A stretch of DNA of 64,000 nt, taken from contig VXAU01001251.1 of assembly GCA_013399695.1 (NCBI GenBank), forward strand, positions 455,191 to 519,190. Reading direction: 5' to 3'. The notes under the pieces are model-generated. The model was not told the origin of the DNA and did no database searches. It worked only from the letters and a program-made list of their open reading frames with translations. Within the stretch, counting starts at the first letter, position 1, and the number at the start of each line of letters is the position of its first letter. The DNA is from Formicarius rufipectus. Lineage: Eukaryota > Chordata > Aves > Passeriformes > Formicariidae. The translations under genes were made by a program, and so were the position numbers. Positions 36,580-49,700 of the stretch are shown here, in pieces.

Positions 36580-38435
36580 GCAACTGACTTTAATAAAAAT
36601 CACAGCATTTAATTGGACAATACCAGTTTTGATAATTTGAAGTAGAAAAAATTATTAAAGAGAATCGGCTTTTTCATTTTAATATGGTGACTCTTCTTGA
36701 TTCACGCACAGACTATACTTAATGTGGTTTAAATAATCTTAGTTTTATTCTGACATTAGGACACCAACTGCAATAGTAGGATAGCTATTTTCTTATATTC
36801 TAAATTTGGATTTTAATAGATGAATAATACCAAAGAAAAAGATTTCCTGAATTAGTTTCTTGGGATTTATTTGCAGCTGTATTTTAGTTTTCAATTTTAA
36901 TTCAGAGGGGAAAAAAAAAAAAGCTGAATTTTGTAATTTACTACAGAATAAACATTTCTGGTTTTGATAAGGCATGCTGGAAAACAATTTGAAACAGGAA
37001 CTATTAATTTATAACAGGTATGCTTAGCAGACAGTGACTTCAGTCATATTGATCACTAGAAGTGATTGGAATGGGTATATATGAAGTAAGAATTAATGAA
37101 TTGGATAAATGTTAAGAAGCTACAATACTTGACAATTTTAATTACCTACTGTACTTCTTGTATCTCCTGAAAGTCAGTATCAATGACTATGTCATCTTTA
37201 TTGCCTGTTAAGCATGAGGTATTTTAAAAATACTTGCAGAAAGTGAAATATATATGACTTTATGATGATGTTACCCACATTTGTGAGGTTGGAATCAGAC
37301 CTGGGTTTATGACACAGTAGTCAGTGCACATGTGGTCTGTTTATGGTGCGAGGAAGAAAATTGCAACAATGTCATCCTAGTGCTGAAACTGGTCTTATTT
37401 GTTCATAGACACTGAAAACAGCCTGTGGAACAGAATAAAAGATTATATGTATTTTAAGGAATTTGCAGTTTTCTAATAAGTGATATTATAGATACAACAA
37501 TAAATTAAGGAAAATTATGGAAGTCTAGAGGGATTAAAAATTGGTGAAGCAATGTCCTTCAAAGAACACAATCAAACACAGAAAAGCAAAGTTCCTGAGA
37601 ACAAGAAGAAATGTGATGGAAGAAAAGTCAACAAAAATCAGAAGAGCAAAGACAAAAATTAGATCTAATAGTAATTGAATGCTGCACAATATTCCATGGT
37701 GCAATTTTGTGAGAGGATGGAATAATGTTGCCATGACACCTGATAGGGAGAGAAAATGATTAGGAGATGGAACTGAGAGGACTTAAGCCCTTTTTCACTA
37801 AATTTTCATTTAGGGAAATGAGGATGAACTTGCTGGACTGACTTACATGTGAGCTGGGTACCTCTTACCCATTCCTTAAAAAAAAATCTTCCAAGAATAC
37901 CAGGTGACTGGCCAAAGAGGTTTCTGAGAAGATCTCAAGAAAGCTGAAAACAATTTCATATTATTTTGTGAAGAATTAATATTATTATAGAACTACTCAT
38001 TTTCCTTTTACATCTGGAAAGAAATGAATTGTTGCTGTTGCCCAGTAGGGATGTTGCAAAATAAATATCTTAAATCAGAGATAGAGTGATTTGGGGTTGG
38101 CAATAGAAAAAGACTTTTAACAGTAAAGGAAGTGAAGTTCTGGAATAGCATGCTTAGGGAAATTATGAAGTTTGTGCCACAGGGATGTTTTAAAGAATAC
38201 AGGAGACAAATATCATGAGAAAATCAGGCATAGTTAATCTGGCATTTGGAATATAACCTGGCTGCATAATTTATAATCATTTTTCATCTTTGCACTTGGT
38301 CAAATTATTTTACCTGGAGTACTACTGGGGAACTGGCAGGATACAAATCCACTTTACCCTTTCTAAAATGTATATTTCTATACACTTAGAGTGTACTGCA
38401 GGGAAATTTGCCAGCATATTGCTATTTCCACATAT

Positions 38436-38448
38436 ACACACACACACA
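38436..38448. repeat. (CA)n microsatellite
   Basis: A short CA dinucleotide run next to the perfect palindrome at 38461-38478. Confidence 0.85.
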
Positions 38449-38460
38449 GATTTATATTTG

Positions 38461-38478
38461 TTTCCATATATATGGAAA
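38461..38478. repeat. Perfect 18-bp palindrome
   Basis: TTTCCATATATATGGAAA is its own reverse complement. It resembles a serum-response (CArG) element, CC-(A/T)n-GG, but has 8 A/T bases between CC and GG where the consensus has 6. A functional SRF site is therefore doubtful. Confidence 0.8.
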
Positions 38479-38566
38479 TAATAATATCATGACATAGTAA
38501 TATATTTACATGGAATTGGCAGATGATTTTACCTACAAAAGGAATGTTTATCAGGGTTTTGTGATG

Positions 38567-38600
38567 TACATGTATATATATATGTATATGTATATATACA
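38567..38600. repeat. (TA)n/(TATG)n microsatellite
   Basis: Alternating TATATA and TGTATA units over about 34 bases, able to form hairpins. Confidence 0.9.
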
Positions 38601-41600
38601 CCAGAGACTTCTAATAACTCAGTTGTTGAACTTAAATGACTTGGTTTATTTCAGTTACCAGGCACAGCTTCCCCAGTTCCATCATCTTTCTTTACTTTTT
38701 ACCTGAAGATAAGGTGATTCTTTTTGAAAATAGCACTTTATCAAACTTACTTTTCCTTTTAACTTTCAGTAAGTTGAAAACTCCCAACTTTTGCAGTGAC
38801 TGAAACCCTATAGCGTACAGAAGTTGAACACATGGAAATCTCCAGTAGCAGCAGGGAATTCACACACATGTCAAGGAGAAGACTTGATGATTTTGTAGCG
38901 TTGTCACAAGTGGATAAATTGATTTTTAAAAAATAGAACAAATCTAAATTTTCATCACTTTAAATTGTAATCAGACTGGGTCTGCCAGTGACAAGTTCTA
39001 GAAAATTTTAGACTCTTTATTCACGAGAAACTTTGGAGCACCTGGGCAGAATTAGCATCAAGTCTGAGCACCACCTGATATCACTGCAATGAAATAAGGG
39101 AATAGCAAAATTCTGAATGAAAAAAAAAAAAGTTAAAACTAACAGATAGTGGAGTAAAACTGCAAAGTGAAAGCCTGAAATGTGAGTTAGGTAACAAAAG
39201 TACAATCAAAGTAAATTGTAGCCACTAACTTTAGAAAATCCACCTCCAAATATGCCAATCCACTACCTCCTCCACAGCTGTGCTGAAGCAGTGTGCAGCT
39301 GTGAGCCAAGACGTGCACTAGTACTTCAAAGCACTGTCCCTCCTGTGAAGACCCATATCTATCTCTGCTTTCTTGTCCTTCAAGTGGGAGAGCTGGATCC
39401 AAACCCATCTTTGGAGCTGAGCAGCAGGAGATCTTCTCATCACAGTGTACAACCCGCTTATGCTCTCCAGAAGAATTCCTGCAGACCCACCCGCTGACCA
39501 GTTTTCTGACCTCTGACATGTTGCAATACTCTGTAGATATGTTCACTGTGTTTTCCATGCTGTAGCCCAGACTCTGACAGTATCTGGCTGTGTGTTTTGA
39601 GGATACTGAACCTCACCATATCTATTCCTTTATCTTTTGCAAATAACAATATGGAAAAAACCCACACACTGCAGAACTGTTGTGAGACTGAAATCATTGT
39701 TAATTGGATGTGACTTTGAATTGGTAAATGCTAAGCATTATTATTTGATCATCACTCTTGAGCCACAAAAATCCCCCAAACCCTTCTGCAGTCAGGTTGC
39801 TCAAAAGAAAAGATAAATGCTGTGATGAAAGAAAGGCCTTGAACAGATGTGAATTGCTCTTGAAACCTGTGTGATCTCCCCACCTGCACATCTCTCTCCA
39901 CCTGCTCAGCAGCCCCTACAGTCACCAAACAGAAAACGTTCAGCTTTTGTGCCAGTGCAACAAAGAAAAACAGTGTGCACTAAGTGTTCTCAACTCCTTC
40001 TCTGCATCTGTCCTTACCATCTCTGATAAATAGACTGTGTGAACCCCTTTGAGAACATTTTTCTTACCTCCTGAATAGAAGGTGTAAGAAATGTTATGGA
40101 ACACATCACCTTGTGGGAATCTGTGAGTCTTTTTGATATATGAAAAGAGGGCAGTTTATTTTAATCCATCTGTATTAAGAAGATTGTGACCAAAGAAAGA
40201 GATAGATAGCCATAAACACGTGCAGGGCTGAGATTATCAAGGACAAAAAATGCATTGATATTTTGACCAACTGCAAGGCACAATGAGGAGGTTGTGGCCG
40301 CTTTATGGACAAATACTTCAAAAAGATCTTCTGTCACATGTATGGTGCAGTGTTTTGTACTAACAGAATGGGAATATGTCACTAGGATAAAGGAAACAAA
40401 TCCATGGAAAAGCACTAGTGCTGCCTGAGCTCCTGTGCTGTTAAACTACAACCTCAGCCCTCTCCCTCTGATGAGGTTATAACTTGATTAGTCCTCCATC
40501 ATCACAGATCCTTTTAAGGTAGACAAGACAGGACTTTAATTGCTGAGAAAAAACATTTGTGTTTTCTCATCTCCTATGATAGAAAACTAGAACAAAACTG
40601 CACCATGTTTTCTTCCTTTGCAAATCATGATTTATAAGGTTCAGCTGACTGCAATGAAATAAAGAAACATGTCTTCACCTATTTGTTTAAGAGATAAGAG
40701 ATTAAGGTTCTTTCTAGTATTTATAACTGTAAGATTAACTCAGTAATCTGTTTTCTTATCTAGTTCCTACCTCCCATGCCTACCTCTTTTTGTATATGGG
40801 AGAAGTCAATAGCACTTAATTTCTCTAATTGAAATCAGCCTGTTGACTGAGTCCACCCATAGACACAGAAGCTGGACTGTAATAATCTGTTCTGCAGAGA
40901 ATTATCTCCTGAGAGTGAGGCAGACCTAATTACTAACCTCAGTGAAAAGTCTGGATTTGCTATCACTGCTTGTGGGCCCAGCTGGAGGAAAAAGCCCAGC
41001 ATACCATTTAACTAATCTTTTCCTGAAATGTTTGAAACGTGCCTAATACTGCATCTTGTGCAATTGGTTTTAGCAGCTCCAGTAACAGGATAGATGCTCT
41101 CCTTCAATCAAACTCAACATTAAAAGAATCTGGGCCTTGCATCTGGTTCAGGGCAATGGTCTGAAAGTCTCTAGAACTTATGAGTAGCCCCAGATTTACA
41201 AATGACATTTAAGACCATGTGTTTTACAATTACAAGTCAGCATTTATGTGGGCAGAAACTATTTTGTTAGAAAGAAAAGAAGAGTCTTTGCCAATGGCAA
41301 ACTGAGAGCATAAATATTTCCCTTGCGTGAATGGTGTATCAGCATATCTATTCAGCTTTGGTCAAGTGATGTATCCCACAGGATAAAACATGAGGAGTCT
41401 GCAGCCAGCATGTGATTAGCTGGGTTATTTTCCAGGAAAGACTCAATTTTTCCTGATTTTATTTCCATATTTGTCCAGAATAGGCTGTTGAAAACTGTGA
41501 AGATTAATTGATAACATTAAAAAAGAGGATCGAATCTAGTTTCTTAAGTGTAAAATGAGAAGGCAAGCACAAAAGTCAATTAATAGCAGGCACTCCAGGA

Positions 41601-42109
41601 AATAAAGCTAACAGCTCTTGTATAAGCTTCTACACATCTTTTAGAAAGTATTTCCTTGATGAAAAGGGTCCAAATTTGAACTTTAGGAGAAATGAGCATA
41701 AACCAAATGCCTTTTAAAGGTGCAATACTGGTAAAGATGGTATCAGATGTCTCATACATCATAATGTATAACTCTTGATGCAAATAGAAATCCACTCAGG
41801 ATTTATTTACTCTATGTGGACTGTGAAAACCATGTTGTTAAACACCTCGTAATGTTTAAAAACTTCTGGCCTAGACTCACCTCAACAAATTGTAGAGACC
41901 TAACTCTGCAAAGCAGTATGATGGTTTGGATGCAGTAGATGCAGGAGCAAGGGGAGCAGCACATCTGACAATTCTCTTATTCCATGCTTACACTGACTTT
42001 AGCTGGACTCTGGGAAGTTTCTTGTAAGAGAGGAACTTTTTTCATTGCAAGCCCTCCAGAGTCAACATACAATAGAAAATCAATAGTTTTGTTTATCAAA
42101 CATTAATGA

Positions 42110-42350
42110 AACACTGGAGCCTGGCTGATGTCAGGCGGTGTGTGCAGCGGCAGTCTGAAGCAATGACAGATGTCAGCCTGGGAGCATGAATCATGGATGT
42201 GTTCGTCTAAGTATAGATGAACCTTTTTTACTTTTGGGCACTGCTGTATTGATGAACTGACAGCAACCAAAGCCAGTGTTTTGGAATGACATGGTAATTT
42301 AGACCACATTTTCAGCCGCCCTTTCACCAGTGGTGAAATTGCCCTCTGAG
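42110..42350. promoter_or_regulatory. Candidate conserved regulatory segment with MEIS/TGIF-like site
   Basis: This is a unique segment, somewhat richer in GC than its surroundings. It contains TGACAGATGTCA at 42164-42175, a palindromic arrangement of two TGACA half sites close to the MEIS/TGIF consensus TGACAGCTGTCA. A second GATGTCAGG lies about 40 bases upstream (42127-42135). No coding frame fits. A regulatory role is inferred from motif content only. Confidence 0.3.
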
Positions 42351-44767
42351 GTTCAAGATCTCACAAACCACCCTGTTAGAAACAGGAACTCTGTGTATGA
42401 ATGGAAATTGGACACTTGCATCCTGCTGTGTACATGCAGATGCTTTATCTGAAAGCAGGCAGCAACAAGGTGTCTAATAGGAGGCTACTTGCAAATCAAG
42501 GAAAAAGGAAGTAGAAGGAAGAAAGTCATAAGATGTCTTTAAGTAATTGGCTTAACTGAGTATGGTCCTATTAACCACAGGTACTACTGAACATAAAAGC
42601 TATTAGCTCCCTAAGAGCACTGTATGCAGCTGCTGGTGCTATCGGACTTCCTTTCCCATGTTTTGCCACAATGACCAGATGGTGTTGGGATAGTAACATT
42701 TCCCTTAATGGGAACTTGCAGAACATCCACAGAACAGGGCACGGATCCACAAAATAGACTAATGTGTGTGCTGTGTTGAGTTCAGAGTCAGCAAGTGTCA
42801 CAGTGATACAACAGGCTTAGTTATAAGTAGTAAGTTTCGCCCTTCCCAAAACAGAAACCAGACCTTTATATTTCCCTTAGTGTGCAAATACTGCTTTTGC
42901 ATCCATGTTTTATTTAGTCTGTTCTACTTGGCTGTATGCAAATCAAACCTCAGCTGCCTCCAGTCCCAACTCTCCTTTTACAATCTGGTCTCCCATGTGC
43001 ATGGCTGCTCTCCCACTTACATGACTGCAGGTATCAGATGAAAGTCATTGGTTTTAATATTTTACTTTATCAATAGAAAGATGACATCTCTTGTCACATG
43101 AGAGGGTTGTAATTCATTATGGATTGTTCTATTACTGTGTCAACACTCAGACATATGAAATAAGCTTCAAATGCCTTATTTATGAACTTGGAGAGACTGA
43201 TTTTGGGTTTTAGGTTGGAGTGAGAAGCCTTGAGATTACAGGGCTTTGTCCATGGGTTAGTCAAGACACGAGTTCATTCATATGTCTAGGAGTCCCAATC
43301 CTTAAGACAGAACCTGTAGAGCTGAAAGAGATATTCTTCTCATTAAGAACATCCTTGAAAATCATGGCATGGCAGAAGGTGTCCTAGAGGGTAACTGTTT
43401 TGTAGATTACACACAGCTAATAGAGCTCACTTAAGAGAAATACAAGGACGAAGAAACGCAAATTCACAGCAGGGTATTTTTCTAGAATAAAGACATATTC
43501 TGAAACAAATAAATTATTCAAATTTTAATCTGATTTATGATTGTTAAATCTTGCTTAATTCACTGTAAATTAATAAAGAGCTTCATTTTATTGAGGCCAC
43601 ACTGATACCCCAGTTTTCTCCTCCTTATGCTAGTTCACAGATGTAGTATGAATTTACAGAAATTGTCAAAACACAGGCAGACAGTCCTGCATATATCTCA
43701 GAATTATTACAGTCTCTCCAGCCTCTTTCTGCCACACTCAGAGATGCTTCTCCAGACACATTCTCAATTCTTCTCTGGGCATGCCCTAATATTTCCATGA
43801 AGTTATTCACATATCATTAACAAAATGATCTTTTAAAGCAAAAATGGGTAATAACTTGCTTCACGTAAGAATATATTGTCCTAATAAATGGGTCTTAATC
43901 ATGCTGTTAGACACAGTTGCAACACAAGTGATAGAAATGAACCAGTAAAATTGTCATTTATTTTCTCTGGCTTCGGGTGAAATTGCTTGTATGCTTTGGA
44001 AATAAAACTCTCAGTGTGCTGAAACTTGAACATTACTTAGTCAGAGGATACCATGGGAGAACATGCTAAGGTTTAATTGTGGCTTCCTTCTCTTGAAGCC
44101 TTTCCAGAATTTAAGTACTATAAAAGCATATTGTAGTGTTCTGGCAAAAAAATTGAAATAATAAAAAGTGAAAATAACATGACTTTGACTGAAACCAAGG
44201 AAGAGCTGACAGAGCTGCTCTTAGGAGAGTAAGCCTACTTGTGATGAAAGAAAAATTATCTAAGCTAAGAAGATCCTAAATTATATGGGTTGTTGAAAAA
44301 AAAAATATACCATCAAAAAACTATCTGAACAATTAAAGCTCTTCTGGGATGCAAAAAACCCAATAAATCTAGAGAATCCTTCACATCCTCTTACAAACAT
44401 ATGCCCATTAAAGTTGGATTTTATTAGAGCAGGGTAAATATTAGCTGAGATAGAATCAAAAGCTTATATTAGTGTCATTGTTCAAGTATTAAAAACTACT
44501 ATTACAGCAATTCATAAAGTAACTATGAAAATGCAGAAATTTTATAAGATTGAGGAGGACGTAAATGTGGTGTACTGCTATGACAACTGTTTCAATAATA
44601 GATTTTTAACTAAAATATCCTAAACCTACAGATATACAGAGGAACCCAAGAAGACATAGATGTGGATTTTTAGAAACAACAATAATTGCTTTATATTCAG
44701 AAAAGTTTATTTGATTGAAATGTTTTGACCAGTTTTTTCTTTCCCCGATAAAATCTTTCCCTTTCAG

Positions 44768-44935
44768 AAAAAAAAAATTAAAAAATCAAAATCAAAATAA
44801 ACAAAAAACACACACAAAAAAAGGAAACAAAACCCAAAAGAACAAAAAAGAAAGAATATTAAATTCAAAACCAATAAAAGCAATGCATTAAAACAAAGAA
44901 AAAGTTCTGAAATGAAAAATTAAAAGGTGATTAAA
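44768..44935. repeat. A-rich low-complexity region
   Basis: About 170 bases dominated by A, with AAAAC, AAAAT and AAAG units and few G or T. It could be a decayed retroelement tail, but no element body is visible on either side. Confidence 0.85.
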
Positions 44936-46738
44936 ATTTCTGAATAGAAATTAGCAATTATCTTGAAGTGCCTTCCCCTATCTCCTATTTCCGCAGTTCA
45001 TTTCTTCTTTTTTGTGGTAGAAACCAGTCACCATTTCCTAATTGCTTCAGTTTATTATTCAATGAAAACACATTCCCGATCTAATTATAAAAATATTTAT
45101 TAATGTCAACTTCATTGTTTCATTGCATCATTCTAAATGGTAAGGCCTTTGTAGCAGAGATCATTTCTCAACGCAGAGTTCTGAGTTCCCAAGAGTGGAG
45201 CTCCCACATTGGAGACCTTGGACATGGCTGCACACATGAGAGGACTATCACATCTCACTGCTCTGTGGGATTCTTCCATCAGCCTTGAAAGGAGCTCTGG
45301 TTGTGATTAAACATTCTCCTTATTTACCTCTTGCTGGTGTAGCCAAGAGAACTGGGATAAAATTGTCCTTTTTATAACTGCACAGTAATCTTTGCTTAGT
45401 TACCTTTGGTTTGCCCCACTAGCTTTCTCTGAGATGTGTCTGTGCATCCACCCTTCACTCCAAAGCAGTGACTTGCTGCTTTAGTACCTCTACGTTGTGT
45501 TTAAGCACAACAGCAAAATATTTTTAGGTAGCATTTATAAAAATTGGCTTATAGAGAACTGAGAAAAGGGAGAGAGTCCTTGTTTCCTTAGTCCTTATCT
45601 CATCTGTAGGGTGGGGCTGTGTTTCATATTTTTTAAACAATCTAGCTACAGCTGTGAAACTGGTGATAGAAATGCTTATCAAAGGGACTTGAAAATGCTT
45701 GCAATTTGTGCAAGTCTCCCCCAGGAGAGGAGGGGGAGGAAGGAATGCCATGGTAATCCATGTTATAGAAAATGCTCAAATGTATGTAATGCTGATTATT
45801 ACCACCTGCTCAGCCTCTTCTATGTTACAACCCTCTTGGGAGAGTCATACTTAAGGGTCTTGTCAAAAAATGTCAGCTTTATTTTTTTCACCAGATGCAA
45901 TAGCTTTCCTTGAAGACCGCCTGCTTTGGATCCCACGTGAAAATACCATTAAGCCTTCAGAGAAAGGGTTTGGGGATGGCAATCGATTTGGGACTAGTTT
46001 ACGCCTGTTGTAGAGCTTTGAAAGGCCCATTGCTCCCCCCTGCCCCTTACTGAAAAGCCAAAGCTGGGGGAAATTCTATCTGTGTCATTCTTTATTAAAT
46101 AAAATACAAATAGGAAGCATTTGATTTGACTGTCTATGATTTCTTTTAATTAGACTCCTGAAGCCATCCTTTTCCCAGAGGCTCATGTGGTTAGATAATC
46201 TTGAACAATGTGTGTGCATTACAAAATTGGCAATTCAACAACTTTTTGACTATGGTTATGTGCCATGAATGAGTTGACAGCAGGTATTAGGAGGTGCCTC
46301 CCATGAGCCAGGAACAAGGATGTTAGATGCTTGTACATAAAGAACTCAGGCAAGGGATTTCTGGCCCCAGTAGCTTGAAAACAAAGAGAGTGTGTTACCA
46401 GGATTTCCGGCAGCTATAAAAAGTCCTTTCACCTTTTTTAATGTGATGCTGTCAGTGATACTCACAGGGAAAACAGTTTTGCTGTAATCCATTGTTTTCT
46501 TTTTTTTTTAATTTATTTTTTGCTTAGTACTTCCTTTTGCTGTCTCTAGTAGTTCAAGAACGAAATGTTGGAAAAGTAGGTTATGTCTATTTAAAGGGTT
46601 TGAAGTGGTAGCCAAATGCCAAAGGATAGATCAGACAAGAGCATCTTTGCCATTTGTTTGTGTGTCACTAGCACAGGGCATGTTAATCTTGATCCGTGCT
46701 TCAGACTGGCCCCTTGTAATGTTTTAGTTCTTTGGTTA

Positions 46739-46751
46739 GTTAATAATTAAT
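46739..46751. promoter_or_regulatory. HNF1-like palindromic site
   Basis: GTTAATAATTAAT matches the HNF1 consensus GTTAATNATTAAC at every fixed position except the last. It lies in a repeat-free stretch (46680-46830) that also has GGGTCAGGGTGCGGTCA, with two GGTCA-type nuclear-receptor half sites, at about 46774-46790. A match this good is uncommon, but AT-rich DNA raises the chance rate. Confidence 0.35.
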
Positions 46752-49700
46752 GTTACAAGCATTTGAAATGAGGGTCAGGGTGCGGTCATTGCTGGTAACT
46801 AATTGGGTTTTCTTCAAACTTGTGGTGGGTTCAAAGTGGTGAGCTTTGAACAGCCCTTTCCTTTGAGCCTGGAGGAGGCAACTGGAAGTGGAAGGCTTAG
46901 ATCAACATACCTGGGGGCCTGAGGCTCAGATCCTGACATGGATGCTGACTCTCAGTGTGGTCTGAGGCAAATATCCCACTGTCTCAGGCTGATGATCATA
47001 AAAATCCAGCAGTTTTTGATTCTATCCTTTTGTATTTAATGTGGCCAGGTGTATCAGGAGCTCCTCAGGTCTCAGACAGAGGCCTTGAAGTTAATTTTAC
47101 CATCTTATATACCGTTGTAATCAAAGAGCAAATAGAAAGACAGGAACTCATAAACTTTGAGGCAGACGAACAAATACTTCCATCTATAAGCAGTTGGGGG
47201 ATTTTTTGCTTTCTCTTCAGTCTTGAGGTCCAATATGATTTCTGTAAACTGCAAAAAAAACATTTGTCAAGAAAGCTACATCTTTTTGGCAGACAGAGAG
47301 GAGGAAAAGGAATACCTGCATGAATGAGACCTATAAAAGGTCCAGATAGAGCCATAATTGTCACCTACCTGATACTGAGTTAGTATGCTCATCCTTATGA
47401 TAAAAGATGAAAACAGAGTCTGTGATGTGCTAGTGGCCACTGATCCAGTCATAGTAAAAAGGTACTCTGTATTATTTTCTGCTAAGTACTGAGTATCACT
47501 GAAATGAGGTGAATTAGGGTGGGTAATACTGAAAAATTTAAAGTTTTCAGTCAACTGGGTTGTAGTCAGAGATTGGCAAAGTCCTTCCACATGTCAGCAG
47601 GAGAATTTTGTGTGAGAGAGTCTTCCAGAGGTACCCACAAATGCTTGGGAGAAACTTGAATGCATAATCCATTTGTTTCCGTGTCATCACCCTGTACTGT
47701 TAGTTCAAGGGTAATTGCCATTAGACAATAAGTGTTTCCTTTTTTATCAGGCATCCTGTAATCCTGGCATTTCTGTACATACATATTTTGTTAATAACCT
47801 TTTTCCATTCCAGTCAGTTGTCTGCAGTGTTTCCAGTTCTTTTTAGAAAGGAAAGGAAAAATATAAAAAGATGATGTAAATCATCCTTTCTTCATAAAAC
47901 CTATTACTTCTTTCAGTAGAGAGCTACCAGAAAGCTGATGCAAATACAGTCAGTCTGCTGTAAGTTGATTCTGGGTTGACTGTCAGGGGCTGACTGCTCT
48001 TTGAGAAAGAAGGGAAGGATACAGTTGTTCAGCTGTTTGAAAGAAGTGGAGGAAATTTAATTCAATCTCTCCCATAGGGAATTTCTGTGATCATCCCAAA
48101 TGGCTTATGGCTAAATTCATATGGGAATTACTGGAATTCTCTGTGAGTCTGGTGCCAAACTGAAGGTATTTGCTTCTCTCGACAAAACAGGGAAAGAACT
48201 TTTCAACTGAGAATCCGTCAGAAAAGGATTTTGTAGTTTTGAGATGAGTAAGAGAAAAACAGATATCACTTGGAAGAAATCAGAGAGGTGTGTTCAGTCT
48301 ATTGGTGCATAGCACAGTCCCAGATGATCAAGTCCAGGGCCATTTCACTCAGTATTGAAACTGAAGACCATTATACATAGAAAAATTAACTTGGCAAAAA
48401 AAATGATCCTGTGGATATGACATGATAAGAAATAAATGTTCCTAGTGTATGAACTCTTTGTTAGTGATCCAGGATACTTTCAGTGTTAGTCCATAGATAC
48501 CCAAATGAAGACTTTCAATATCTGTATAATTTCATTTTACTCACTGTAGAGGGATTGAGGAACAATCTTGTGGTTAGAGCACAGACCTGGAGTAGAGGGG
48601 ATCTGGACTGAAGCCAGACCACAATTGAAAACTTCAGAAAATAATTCCGAGTACTTACATCAGGCATCCAGAAACAAAAGTATCCCAAATTAACTGTCTC
48701 TTTTCTAGTTGCCCGCTTAACTTCTTTTTACCCCTACCCTGTCCATTGTAAATGAGTTTAGTAGTAAGGAGGATAATTTTCTTCCTTTTTAACAAGTTGC
48801 TTATCTATGGAAAGGAGAGGATAATACTCTCAGCATACTACCCCACAACAATGTTAAATAATTTGCTACTTATTTGCTGTCCATTGTAAATGGAAGGGAT
48901 GTTGATATGCAGAAGGAACAGTTTAACCATACAGATATCTTTGCAACACAAAATTTTACTAAACACTTTGAAGGATTTGGAATAAATGTTTTCTTCAAAA
49001 GTCATATTTTTTAATATATCCGCTCCACTAAAATCTTCTGTATTTGATGTTAGTTTTAACTTCATTACAGTAACTTTGCCTTGCTGTTGTAATGCCTTGG
49101 CTTCTGCCACATTACAAATGTTGAATGTTAAACAGAATTGATGGGGGCTATTCTTACTAATTGCCACTTGTGAAAAGATAATTATATTCTCTGTCTTGGA
49201 TAATATACTGTGGCATTTGGGACTAGCTAGGCATGACCTACCTGACCTTTTGTGTTGCCAGTTTTAGAGTGAATGGTGTGGAAAACAAAGGCTATTTGAG
49301 ACTAGAAAAAGTGACTGCAGGTCTTCAACCTACTATAATTCATTTGAAGGAAATATGTTTAAAGTTAACTCAATCAATAAAAAATGATGGTCTATGTTGC
49401 CAGAAATGACTAGGAGACATTAACATTAAAAAAAATTCTGTTTTATTTTGTGTTATGGTTCCAATATATCTGTGAAGTCCAAATGAAATTTATATGTCCA
49501 TGTTGCACAATTTTTTGTTAATGAAATAATAGTAAGGGGAAAAAATTGATGCCAACATGCACTGCATCCTGATAAACAAGGACTCAGAGCAGGTGAAAAA
49601 CTATTATTTTTTACAGAACAGTTACCTGGTGAAAAACAACACATCTTGAAAGCTAATATGCCCCATCAACTCTGTGGACTGTTTAGTCCAGCTCTAAGAT

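Noticed and set aside
39187..39558. 123-codon minus-strand frame in a GC-richer patch
   Set aside because: The low stop density is explained by higher local GC. The peptide looks random, and a plus-strand frame covers the same bases.
46955..47323. 122-codon plus-strand frame
   Set aside because: Unrecognised peptide with no acceptor, donor or polyadenylation layout. It overlaps 99- and 104-codon frames on the other strand, so there is no reason to prefer it.
48838..49167. 109-codon minus-strand frame
   Set aside because: No known motif and no convincing splice acceptor upstream on the minus strand. AT-rich Ile/Lys/Phe-heavy composition as expected by chance.
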